The notes: a model not told the origin generated them from the letters alone. DNA of 12,614 nt from Phoronis ovalis (GCA_028565635.1 JAOXYB010043638.1:1-12614), one strand, 5' to 3'. Shown: positions 1 through 8,109, counted from the first letter of the stretch. Program-made: numbers and translations.

Positions 1-65
1 ACTGACAGGAAAACATGCGCAGCTCCCCCTTTGGAATAGAAAGATTTTTTTTCTGTTTACGGTAC

Positions 66-285
66 TTATTCTGGGCGAGTGGAAATGACGTTTGTATTGT
101 CCTTGTCAATTTTTTCTGGCAGAACGAGACGTTTCAGTGACCTTTCTCGATTACTGAAGTGATATTTTTCTGAAATCGATATTTCTAAAACAGCACAAAC
201 GCACCCTCTTTTGAAAAAGTGTCTGACGACCCTGATTTCGCTCTTGAAATTGGTTGTCAGTTTGTACACGTGCGTGTCGTCCAAA
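66..285 (-). other. Weak exon-like open stretch, function unknown
   Basis: This frame is open for about 72 codons and ends at a TAA, but it has no ATG: a TGA lies two codons before the first TTG. The first 20 or so codons mostly end in C or G (GAC GAC ACG CAC GTG TAC), which is unlike the AT-rich surroundings and suggests an exon rather than a chance ORF. A possible acceptor AG directly precedes it on the minus strand, after a C-rich tract. No domain, signal peptide or membrane segment is visible and I do not recognise the protein. Chance is a serious alternative because the second half loses the codon bias. Confidence 0.2.
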
Positions 286-294
286 TCTCAGTAA

Positions 295-321
295 CCCCCC
301 CTAAAGTTGACCAGGGGGGGG
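295..321. repeat. C7T / AG7 hairpin
   Basis: Seven C plus a T are followed by a 10-nt loop and then A plus a run of nine G. The arms pair perfectly for 8 bp, seven of them G:C. This is the strongest local hairpin in an AT-rich region. The G run alone is too short for a four-tract quadruplex. Confidence 0.6.
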
Positions 322-322
322 G

Positions 323-3022
323 TAATTCCTATATTAAACACTATAGGTTTGTGGTCAGTTGATAACTTTTGATACGATCCCTTATTAAAGTCATTTCACA
401 TTTGGAAACTACTACGATTATGACATGTTTCATGAAATTGCGATTACAAACGCATGAAGCAAAAAATATGGCTCGTGTTTTTCGAGTCTTACCTAACTTA
501 AGTTTAAGTATTCTCGTTTAGTTTTTTTTGTTGTTAAAATGTGTTATATCTAAATTTGCTTAAACGTAATGCACTTCTCTTTGCTGTCTCAGTTAGTTAC
601 ATTTTATGCAGAATGTATGTGTATATGCATGCGTTATTGCAATAGAGTCGTGATTCCATTAGTATGTTGCTTATTTTGAAAAATCTTTAGAACAGCTGAT
701 ATAATTTGAGATTTTAACATTCATATATTGTGACGATAAAACACCTATTATTATAATGCCTCGGGCTTATCGTTATACGCTGTAGATTATACATTTCTGT
801 TTGTACGCTTGGTATCTAATCGTCCGAGCCATTTATCTCATTTACATTAATAAACTTGTTTTCTATATCTGTTAAATTATGTAGGTGATTTAAGTCACGA
901 TTTTCAGAGTGGATAGAAAGGAATATAGAAATAGGTAAGAAGTTATTACAAGATTTCGTTTTCATTTATTAAACACTTTGCACAGGATAACACAGCATCT
1001 TTCAGTACATCTTCGGGAATTGCAATAGAACATTTGTAAGCCTGCTACTCTCAACCTAAAAGTGAGTTTCAATCGTGATAATTTAATCTGTATTACATCT
1101 TTAGGTATCTGTGAAGATAAAAATTGATATAACTTATAATATTACAGTTAGAACTTAATATTAATATATAGTATTACTCCTTAGTTGTCAGATCATTCTA
1201 GATTAATAATCTAGATTATGGGACATGTCATCAAATAATTTTGTAGTATGGTCTAAAAACTTACATTTTCATTGAAGCTATACAAAAACCTAAATATTAT
1301 ACATAAAAATAAGGCCATATATATCTGACGAGCGTATTAATTAGTTTTTTTTTAATTAGAGTGTTTCTGTTTTCTTTTGGCCCATGCTGGGCAGCCATGG
1401 GGACATCTATTTTGAAGGGGGTACAATTTCGCAGAAAGTGAGAGAAATCACGATTTAATTGAAAACATCATTTTTATCAGAAATTGAGGGGATTATATCC
1501 AAGCATAGCAAGTCGGTCAGATTCCTGTGTATTTCGCACTAATTCCATCAGGAGTACCGTTATTAGAGTTCACACAAAAGTTAACTGGTTAAGACTGCAC
1601 GAAAAATCGGGTGCAAGCATGAAACATGATTATCTTTATTGGTGACTGAACAGAATTTTCCACGAAGAGTTAGTTTATGTACTAGAAGACAATACGTTAC
1701 TATTGAGGTGGATGGGAAAATCAATTGTTCCCTAGGTCATATACATGTTAGCTCAGTTCATTGTGGCAGCATGCATTAGTATTAAATATAAGTGCACATT
1801 TCGTAAAATTTAATCTTAAACGTTTCAAAATGACTTATGTGCATGTGATGCTTTAAAATAAATGTTGCATGTTTTTCATGTTTAATAAATGCTACCCGTT
1901 TTATAGTGTGAATAGTTTCTTTCAATATAACTTCCATTTTATAACAACTACTCGTAGCTACGTGGAATTACACCGAAGAATGCTACCTGACCGAACATTT
2001 CTTATCATCAGCAATATATCCAGGTATTGGCACATAATGCACACCTACTTAGTAAGATGTTGCAGCCGATACAGGCGTCTGGAGGTGTGGTCATCAATAT
2101 TTATTCTAGTAAAATATATCTGAATATTTGGTTTAACTAAATAAACAGATAGACTACCAGCTAAATTCAAATATCCTCCAATGAGTTCACTATAACCTGT
2201 TTCAGCAATTAAGTGTTATATTACACCAAACATAGGGTAAGTCGTTCTTTGCAAGCGTTTAGCTGGCGTAGGGATAGTTTAGAGGGCGCTACTGTTGCTT
2301 GAATTTAATTTTTACATATCTGTCTATTAAATTGAAAAGCCAAATTTTAATAATAAAATTTACCAAACAGGGTTGGTAGAACTTAAGGATCTGATATAAT
2401 TTGTAAGAAAAAGAAACAACACAAAGGGAAACAGTGTATGTATGTATTAAATGTTGACACTGTCTAATAATGATATTTAATATGTCTTTCAAATAGCAGC
2501 AATGCAGTTAAATCAACTGCGCTCAGATTGTTTATTCTGCTTATACTTGTTAATATTGTTATAGAATAACCTCTGGTTGAATTTATAACATTATGTAACT
2601 GCATAATACTCTTTTTAGTTAATCTATGCTGTTGTGAATAGATTGGGTAAACATTTGATGCTGGGTAAAGATTTTGATATTTGAGTAAAATTTTTAATTG
2701 TTATACTTTGGTTAAAGGTAATGATAATTATTTCTGACACAGAATAACTAAATATCATGTAATAGGAAAAATAACAGTTTTACCCAAAGGAGACAGTATT
2801 AAGTCAAATCATGGGAGTCATGTTTCTGTTTATGTATATCCTATTACCGTGATATCACGTGGCATTTATCTATACATATATTACAATAAAAAGTGATGAG
2901 CAGATTTTCCTGTCATCATTCAAGGTAATAGAATAAACATAACAATTCATTCATTCGAGTGTTTGCGTACGCGTAAATAGACGGTGGTAAATTTGCATTC
3001 TGTTTCTCCTCATCATTAAGAC
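323..3022. other. AT-rich region with no supportable gene
   Basis: No ORF with protein-like composition and no recognisable transposon domain was found on either strand. The longest open frames (for example 1869-2123 plus and 2289-2492 minus) are AT-driven, hydrophobic or mixed, and match no family I know. It is probably intergenic or intronic sequence. A short Kozak-like ATG after a pyrimidine tract near 1394 could be a tiny exon, but I cannot defend it. Confidence 0.5.
1197..1215. repeat. Perfect 9+1+9 palindrome
   Basis: The sequence TCTAGATTA-A-TAATCTAGA is a perfect inverted repeat with a single-base centre. It could bind a dimeric homeodomain-type factor, since TAAT cores are present, or be chance in AT-rich DNA. 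No gene starts nearby. Confidence 0.5.
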
Positions 3023-3172
3023 ATGAAGACATTTGCTCGTAACCGGAAGGTAAGGAAACGGTTGTTTGATGTTACTTTTGACTGTCTGACAAAAGACACA
3101 GATCTGAAAGGCGTGTTAAAACATTACAGCTTAATCATGATTTTTTTGGCGTTGTACGTGCTAGCCCTGTGA
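3023..3172 (+). CDS. Possible small ORF (49 codons) with hydrophobic C-terminus
   Basis: An ATG with A at -3 opens a 49-codon frame ending in TGA. The N-terminal third is basic (MKTFARNRK, then more Arg/Lys). The middle is polar and the last 14 residues are hydrophobic (LIMIFLALYVLAL), resembling a tail anchor. Alternatively, the first nine codons are an exon: AACCGGAAG is followed by GTAAGG, a good splice donor, and a pyrimidine-rich stretch ending in AG lies just upstream of the ATG. I do not recognise the product. No promoter is obvious. A 49-codon frame can arise by chance, so this is only a candidate. Confidence 0.22.
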   Translation: MKTFARNRKVRKRLFDVTFDCLTKDTDLKGVLKHYSLIMIFLALYVLAL

Positions 3173-3586
3173 ATGTAATGTTTTACACTGTTTTGTAAAA
3201 ATTGGTATTATTTTCACTCCAAGATAAGCAAGCTCATATATGTTGTGCTGTACTTCGATGATCTCAATAACAACGAAGCACTTCATGAGAGATAGGTTTG
3301 TTTAGCTTTCGTACGTCAAAGGTCTTTATCTTCATAACCGGCAGCAACTCTGCCCCTCCCTCTCAGTAACCCAGCCAGCCTACTGTAAGGTCACATTATC
3401 TAAAAAGAATCAATGCTGTTTGCTGTGTACGATTGTAGTAAAATTGCTCGTAAGGGGTCTTTTTTCACAGTGTTTTCCATAAAGACGCAGATGTCTCTCT
3501 TCTAGGGGGCTGGCATACTGTACGATGATAGATTTGAATATATCAAAATGACCGATATATGTCTGTTGTAGTTGATTTTCGTTTCA

Positions 3587-3637
3587 TTTATTATTTCTTA
3601 ATGACAATATTTTACAATTCTATTTTACTATTTTATT
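3587..3637 (-). promoter_or_regulatory. Two poly(A) signals for the minus-strand exon
   Basis: AATAAA occurs on the minus strand at 3632-3637 and 3587-3592, about 95 and 140 bases after the TAG stop of the exon at 3732-3816. The spacing suits a short 3' UTR. In AT-rich DNA this hexamer is common, so the support comes from position rather than from the motif alone. Confidence 0.4.
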
Positions 3638-3731
3638 ATCTCTACACATCCAGGTACACAATGAAGCTAGGTCTGAATCACGTGTTTTTTGTTATACTTA
3701 TGCTAAACTGCTTCTTTTGATGAGCCATTAT

Positions 3732-3816
3732 CTAGATGGGGTGGATTATGATATCGGCGGCCTCCACTGCGTCGCCGGATAGGGTCATCTCGGAAGTGAT
3801 GTTCATGGAGAAAATC
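3732..3816 (-). CDS. Terminal coding exon of an unrecognised minus-strand gene
   Basis: On the minus strand a pyrimidine-bearing acceptor (TTTTACAG) is followed by one leftover base, 27 codons and a TAG. The peptide starts IFSMNITSEMT and ends ADIIIHPI. Nearly every codon ends in C or G (TTC TCC ATG AAC ATC), in sharp contrast to the AT-rich flanks, which is the main reason for believing it is coding. The intron phase is 1. Two AATAAA signals lie 95-140 bases downstream. I could not find the preceding exon: the strong-looking minus donor near 4,166 is preceded by stops in all frames. The upstream exons may therefore be distant. The product is not recognised. The opposite strand is also open across this stretch (from an ATG at 3736), but with less natural codon choice (three TCG serines). 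Confidence 0.45.
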
Positions 3817-4450
3817 CTGTAAAACGCAGAGTATAACATATTACGGGTGAGGTAGGGTAAGTAAATAAATTATCTGTTTTGTAGCGCCCTGTGTTTCTAG
3901 TTAATCTGAAAACCTCATCTCACGACATAATTATACATGCATTAGGTAGAGTTATCACTCATGATCAATAATAAAAAAATATATAGTTGCACTGTCCAGC
4001 TAACGACAAGATTGGTATTCTCGGGTTTATCTTATTCTTAAGTTGAGACGTATTCAATTTAATCAAGAGAATTCCTGCCAATTGCAGCAAAACGAAAAAA
4101 AGGATGTTTCTGGAATGTGCATTTTTAAAACCATATGTAATCTTTTTTTTCCAAATGTCCATGCTTACCTCACTTTATCTCACAAAAGTAGTACGTGTTC
4201 TATTCTCATAAGTTAACTAATAATGTAAATTGTTGAGAAATTCTAAATTTGCCGAGAGTCGTTTGCGTGTTCATGCAGTGCGGCTAAACATGTCTTGCCA
4301 CATTTGGATTAGCAAAAAGTTGATTTTCAGCCAGGAAATAGTACTTCGTAACTTGCAAAGGTCATATCACTTCTCAGACATGTATTTTCCATCCCAGTAA
4401 GATATGATATTTTAGGATTGATAGACAGTCTTCCTCATTTGAGAAGAGGG
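3817..4450. other. No gene seen
   Basis: AT-rich sequence. The minus-strand frame at 3965-4162 is lysine, isoleucine and phenylalanine rich, as expected from composition, and carries no motif. It probably combines the intron of the minus-strand gene with the upstream region of the plus-strand gene at 4512. Confidence 0.4.
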
Positions 4451-4453
4451 CCT

Positions 4454-4460
4454 TATATAT
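4454..4460 (+). promoter_or_regulatory. TATA-like box upstream of the small plus-strand gene
   Basis: TATATAT lies 52 bases before the ATG at 4512, with a T-rich stretch between them. The spacing would leave a short 5' UTR of roughly 25 bases. It is weak evidence in AT-rich DNA. Confidence 0.25.
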
Positions 4461-4511
4461 TTCGTTTTCCGTTTTATTTTTGTATCTAATCAGTGGATCT
4501 AAGATTTAAAA

Positions 4512-4572
4512 ATGGATGGGTCGCAAATGGATCAGGTGCTGGATGAATCTGATTTAGACGATAAGCCAGACG
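4512..4572 (+). CDS. Exon 1 with two competing donors
   Basis: The reading frame from the ATG is open to the end and highly acidic. The stronger-looking donor (G|GTATGT) ends the exon at 4572 in phase 1. A weaker donor (CAG|GTGCTG) ends it at 4535 in phase 0. Only the earlier donor keeps the frame open into exon 2 from its best acceptor. Joining from 4572 instead reaches a TGA at 4990-4992. Confidence 0.45.
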
Positions 4573-5551
4573 GTATGTTCCTGGGATTATTACCACTGTA
4601 CTTCTTTTGGCTGTAAACTGGCAAGGACAAACCTTCATACCCCTCAATGTCATTATAGCTGAGTAACGTTGGGAACATTTAGAGTGTAATTTCAGAAACT
4701 CACACTAGGTGTTTTTCACCTGGGAAATTATAGTGGACGACCGGACTCGATACGTCATAATAACCTTGAATTGTGACTTAAGAACATTAATTTATCGAAA
4801 CTCAAACTATAATAGTTCTTTAGAGCCAATACTTAAATTTGAGGTAAGCTGTTAAAGCTGTCAATGTTATACCAAATCGTAGAACTTGCATGTATTACAG
4901 GCATTAACATACTTCAAAGACAAGCGCTCTCTCAATTTTCATTATATTTTAGCACCATCTGATTTCTTTTTCTAGGTGATGGATTGTCATGAACATGAAA
5001 TCAAACGTGACATGAACAAAGCCTACGATGATGAAAATCTGATGGAGTTTCACGATGAGACTGAAGAAGGTATTATTAAGCGTTTAGTTTAGCAGCTTTA
5101 TTTACCCCATTATTTGATTTGGAGTTATGTAATGAAATTAAACCATAAACGTGTCTAAAGGCACAGCAATTAACATAAATGTGTTAAATTTATAACTGTA
5201 GCACGTTTAGATGACCTCTTAGCCGCAGTTGAGGAACTAAAAAGACAAACAAACGGAAGGTCACTGTTACAAGCACATGAACTTGATGCACCATTTAAAA
5301 TTAAGGTCAGCGCTTTTTTCCAAAATCTGAGTTTGTCAAAGGATAAAATGTACTTTTATTGGAATAGTGGCTTTGCTTACAAATGACATTGGCTGATTCC
5401 CAACTTTCAGCAACCAATACCACGACATGGACTGATACAAATGCGCTCTTTGGATATCCATTTTCGAATAAAGGAGAATGATTTTTGTGGCTCAAAGATG
5501 AACTTTGTATCGAAAAGTTTAATATCCAGGCTGGACACGAAACTAATATAA
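4512..5551 (+). CDS. Small multi-exon gene, acidic coiled-coil-like protein, function unknown
   Basis: Four exons can be chained: 4512-4535 (or to 4572), 4976-5069, 5202-5305 and 5411-5551, with introns of about 400, 132 and 105 bases, all GT/AG. If exon 1 ends at 4535, the chain gives one open frame of 120 residues ending in TAA. The N-terminus is acidic (MDGSQMDQ, then a stretch rich in Asp, Glu and His). Exon 3 carries an amphipathic segment, LDDLLAAVEELKRQTNG, likely to be helical or coiled-coil. No signal peptide, membrane span or catalytic motif is visible, which suggests a soluble intracellular protein. I do not recognise the family. The ATG has A at -3 and G at +4. Exons 2 and 3 are the firmest part; exon 1's boundary and exon 4 are less certain. 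Confidence 0.5.
4976..5069 (+). CDS. Exon 2
   Basis: The acceptor is strong: a pyrimidine run ending TTTTTCTAG. The frame VMDCHEHEIKRDMNK continues through YDDENLMEFHDETEE to a GTATTA donor in phase 1. An internal ATG at 4979 could be the true start if exon 1 is untranslated. A weaker internal acceptor at 5020-5021 would restore frame for the longer form of exon 1. Confidence 0.55.
5202..5305 (+). CDS. Exon 3, amphipathic helix region
   Basis: The acceptor is CTGTAG and the donor is AAG|GTCAGC. The phase 1 junction from exon 2 forms an Ala codon and gives 35 residues, among them DDLLAAVEELKRQTNG and, at the end, ELDAPFKIK. Leu spacing and charge pattern suggest an amphipathic helix. It ends in phase 0. 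Confidence 0.58.
5411..5551 (+). CDS. Possible last exon
   Basis: A good acceptor (TTCCCAACTTTCAG) opens the frame left by exon 3 for 46 codons to TAA. The peptide is basic and mixed (begins QPIPRHGLIQ). The open length alone has roughly a one in ten chance of arising randomly. No AATAAA lies close behind; the nearest one I see on this strand is about 1 kb away, at 6555. If this exon is wrong, the gene continues beyond the region I could decode. Confidence 0.35.
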   Translation, partial: QPIPRHGLIQMRSLDIHFRIKENDFCGSKMNFVSKSLISRLDTKLI

Positions 5552-6524
5552 TTTGTCGGGCACCATTATTGTTTCAACATTATGTTGTACTTATTTCTAA
5601 GTATTACTTAGTTTACTTCCTACCTTCCAAGTTTCGATAATCTTAGAAGTACGTCCAGAAAAAAAGGAGGTTGGGTTGGAGGTTCTGTTCAGAAATATGA
5701 TATACATTTATTTCAAACCTCATACATACATACAGAAAAATATATAAATATGCGCAACCTATATAGACATATTATCATTGAAGAGGTGAGAACTACTCGC
5801 ACTGAATCTGACACATCTTTAACCAAAATGTTGCGACAATTTTCAACTACGCGGTTGCGGAAATATTGGTACAACACAAAAAGGCATAACATGAAAATGC
5901 ACAAAATATATACTTTCCTAATAGTATTCTAAAGACTTCAAAATATTTTCCAAATTACTTTTCCTTACGCCTATTGAAAATTGACATAGAATAAGGACAT
6001 AACCAACACAGGACTACAGTATTCTATTGCAGTGAAGTAAATCGCACTATCCATTATCACCCGAATTATGATCCTATGGTATATTCAACGTTTCAGTGAA
6101 AAACACATATGAAATGTTTGTATATGCATAATTGTTATAGCGACTAACAGGATTTTAGAAGTGTTGAATGTCCTGCTTTGAGAAGTAATCCTATTTCGTA
6201 AATCCCCTCTAGAACTGATTATCAGACCTCTGAAGATATCAGCCGTAAGCAAGAAAAACAAGTATTCTCACATGTAGCCTGGGGTGACAAATCGATATTT
6301 ATGCACACCATAACTACCTGAAAGCATAAGTTCGCCATTTTTGCTCAATGTCTGAAGAAATAATTAAAGATCATATTCAAATGAATAGTTTGATCCAATG
6401 GTACTCGTCCATATAGAGCGATTTTGAATATATGTATCGTTAGCAATGCTAACTTATAACAATGCTATGCGAAACAAGAACTTACATAACACATTGGCGC
6501 GTTCAAAGATTTACGACATTTTTA
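5552..6524. other. No gene seen
   Basis: AT-rich, with overlapping open frames on both strands at 5713-5932 that mirror one another and carry no motif. There is a short CATA run near 5725. No transposon protein fragments were found. It is probably the 3' flank of the plus-strand gene, or an intron of it. Confidence 0.4.
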
Positions 6525-6581
6525 ATCCTGTTAGGCTCAGGATAAAAAAATTGCAATAAAAAAATTGGGTCAATTTTTTAT
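6525..6581. repeat. A-rich direct and inverted repeats
   Basis: ATCCTG and CAGGAT form a 6-bp stem around 7 nt (6525-6543). Next, ATAAAAAAATTG occurs twice with a 14-base period (6542-6553 and 6556-6567). It is followed by its near-complement CAATTTTTTAT at 6571-6581, so the second copy can fold back on the third. Confidence 0.5.
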
Positions 6582-6604
6582 GGACTAAAACGTTAAAATA
6601 CTAC

Positions 6605-6732
6605 GAATAGGTATGATAGTGGACTAAGCGGGCAGCTAGTATAATAAATCGATCAAGCACATTCTGTCCTATTACAGTTTATCTATATTCCGATAAGCAA
6701 AAACCAAGCTAGCTGCCCGGCGATACCTATTC
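6605..6732. repeat. Imperfect 128-bp inverted repeat, possible MITE or fold-back element
   Basis: The outer arms GAATAGGTAT (6605-6614) and ATACCTATTC (6723-6732) are perfect complements. The inner arms CGGGCAGCTAG (6629-6639) and CTAGCTGCCCG (6709-6719) are also perfect complements. The gap between outer and inner arm is 14 nt on the left but 3 nt on the right, so one arm has an 11-nt insertion or the other a deletion. The centre of about 69 nt has no ORF. No clear target-site duplication was found. The outer right arm runs into a direct repeat of CTATTCAGA. Confidence 0.55.
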
Positions 6733-7068
6733 AGAATGCTATTCAGACATAGAATAGACGTGATAGGCGACGCTGGATCGCACACAGAGAAAGGCTTACA
6801 GTGGTTGGGCAAGGTTTAATGGCGTATTTATTTCGTTGTTGTTAAATGGAAGGAATGGAACAACAGTTGATTTATTCAGACTGCTATTTCACCACTAAAT
6901 GTTGTACTATTTGAAGATCTTTCACTAGTTGTTATTGTAGTATCACTTCACGTTTAATTCCGTTTGATGTTATACGCTTGAGTTAGAGAAAAAAAAGCTT
7001 TGTAATGTATATGACAAAACAGTATATTTTAAATTAATAAAATCCAATACATATTTTAAATGTTACAA
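6733..7068. other. Left flank of the retrotransposon, no recognisable LTR
   Basis: This is where the 3' LTR should lie. I found no convincing match to the right-hand sequence after 12100, only short shared words (a 10-mer TGTTGTACTA and TTACAATT) that are not collinear. There is no clear polypurine tract next to the end of the coding remnant. Confidence 0.4.
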
Positions 7069-7490
7069 TTAATTATGGATAGGAGTCACGATACCAAATC
7101 TATCCATTTCTTCTGCCTTTGTGCGCTCAGTTTCAGTTGATTTCGGCTCTGTTATGTGCTTCATGTAGTTTCTCTCTCAGGCTCCACACGTAATCAGTTT
7201 CAGGATCTTCTTCTATGGTATCTGCAACCAGCAAGTCTATGGGCAGGTCAACTTCCCTTCCGAATATCATCATATTTGGTGTTTCACCTGTTGACTCCTG
7301 TACTGAACTTCTATAGGCCATCAGTACAAACGGTACCACCTCATCCCAGTCCTTCTGGTGTCTTCTAGGATTTAATAGTGACGTCATCATATGAACTAGC
7401 GTTCGGTTGAAACGCTCAACCATTCCACCACTTTTCGGGTTGTAAGGTGTCGTTCGCGTCTTTTCCATACCAAGTAACTTGCACATTTCA
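7069..7490 (-). pseudogene. Integrase C-terminal core fragment
   Basis: Integrase inserts the cDNA into the genome. An open frame from the ATG at 7486 to a TGA at 7133-7135 keeps the motif YNPKSGGMVERFNRTL, whose Glu (residue 24 of the fragment, 7415-7417) is the last member of the D,D-35-E triad, followed by conserved text up to LREKLHEAHNRAE. The two catalytic Asp residues are missing. After the TGA another frame continues purine-rich coding-like text to a TAA at 7069-7071, indicating a frameshift. The usual C-terminal domain is absent or not recognisable. The frame starts directly at an apparent deletion joint. Confidence 0.85.
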
Positions 7491-7493
7491 ACA

Positions 7494-7860
7494 TGTCTTC
7501 GCGTTATGTAACTCCCTCAGCACAAATGTTCTGATATTTCGTTGTATCAATATCTGCAATGTTATCATATTACCGTCATGCGATTCGAATTTTCTTTGTA
7601 GTACATCATTATTAATATAGAGTTGGTCTCACTGACCTCAGTATGTTTTAGTAGCTGCTGAAAGTGGTGAAGCTTCTGACCACTGCGGCTTATCTCCTGA
7701 TTCTTTCAGTTCGACCACATCTTAACATCCGGATCTTTGTGTTGTTCACCTCGAATTTTCTCACATGGCAATATGGGTTGTAAGCCTACCAAATTCACGG
7801 TCTCAAATTCCATTTCCTCATCTAGATTATGCTCTCCTTGTTGAGTGGGGTCACGCAACA
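7494..7860 (-). pseudogene. RNase H-integrase spacer and integrase N-terminal remnant
   Basis: Two frames, joined by a shift near 7715, carry family-like text: EEMEFETVNLVGLQP, then VELKESGDKPQWSEASP and later YINNDVLQRKFES and VLRELHNAKT. The last is where the HHCC zinc-binding module begins (the LH of ELHNAKT). The rest of that module is not there: the text jumps at about 7491-7497 to sequence near the end of the catalytic core. In-frame TGA codons at 7638-7640 and 7629-7631 stand where the family usually has Trp. Confidence 0.75.
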
Positions 7861-8109
7861 TCCTTCTTCTCTACCACATTGTTTACACGGCATTCTGGAT
7901 AATCCGTCGACATTTCCATGGCTTCTTCCTTGACGATGTATGATTTTAAAATCATACTCACTAAGCTTGCTCAATCATCGTGCTAATTGACCATCTAGCT
8001 CTTTAAAATTCAACAACCATCGTAATGATGCATGGTCAGTCCTCAACACAAATTTACGTCCCAGCAAGTATTGTCGGAAATGGGCTATAAACTTAACCAC
8101 TGCCAAAAG
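7861..8109 (-). pseudogene. RNase H C-terminal half
   Basis: This continues in the same frame as the RT ORF, after its stop at 8110-8112. Motifs seen are LLAVVKFIAHFRQYLLG, then LRTDHASLRWLL with the third acidic catalytic residue (Asp, 8035-8037). Near the end comes HGNVDGLSRMPCKQCG with the fourth Asp (7906-7908). RNase H removes the RNA strand of the RNA-DNA hybrid. A TGA at 7975-7977 replaces the Trp expected in the ARW-L motif. Shortly after CKQCG the useful frame changes, between about 7835 and 7860. Confidence 0.88.

Noticed and set aside
1375-1435. Possible mini-exon on plus: pyrimidine tract, CAG, CCATGGGG..., AAA|GTGAGA
   Set aside because: Only about 43 bases, with no partner exon and no conserved peptide; it cannot be separated from chance.
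1869-2123. 84-codon plus-strand ORF
   Set aside because: No domain, mixed hydrophobic and basic text as expected from composition, no splice or promoter context.
3661-3720. 19-codon ORF (MKLGLNHVFFVILMLNCFF) resembling a signal peptide
   Set aside because: It ends at once in TGA with no good donor inside, and hydrophobic short ORFs are common in T-rich DNA.
3965-4162. Minus-strand ORF of 65 codons
   Set aside because: AT-driven composition, no motif and no splice context.
4160-4260. Minus-strand exon ending at a strong donor (GTAAGC) near 4,166, as partner for the exon at 3732-3816
   Set aside because: All three frames carry stops shortly before the donor, so it is not a coding partner; an untranslated exon remains possible.
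5713-5932. Overlapping ORFs on both strands
   Set aside because: They mirror each other, are AT-rich, and neither has a recognisable domain or splice context.
6529-6543. TGTTAGGCTCAGGATAA as the left LTR start, since the right LTR edge begins TGTTAGGTCAGG
   Set aside because: The similarity ends after about 12 bases. The next shared word (ACTAAAAC) is at a different offset (54 against 48), and the rest does not align.
6900-6909. 10-mer TGTTGTACTA shared with 12138-12147, as evidence of LTR homology
   Set aside because: Flanks do not align and it is not collinear with the other short matches; a chance 10-mer is plausible.
7156-7368. Plus-strand ORF opposite integrase (and similar plus ORFs at 8480, 9002, 9473, 11126)
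   Set aside because: These are antisense shadows of the retrotransposon coding frames.
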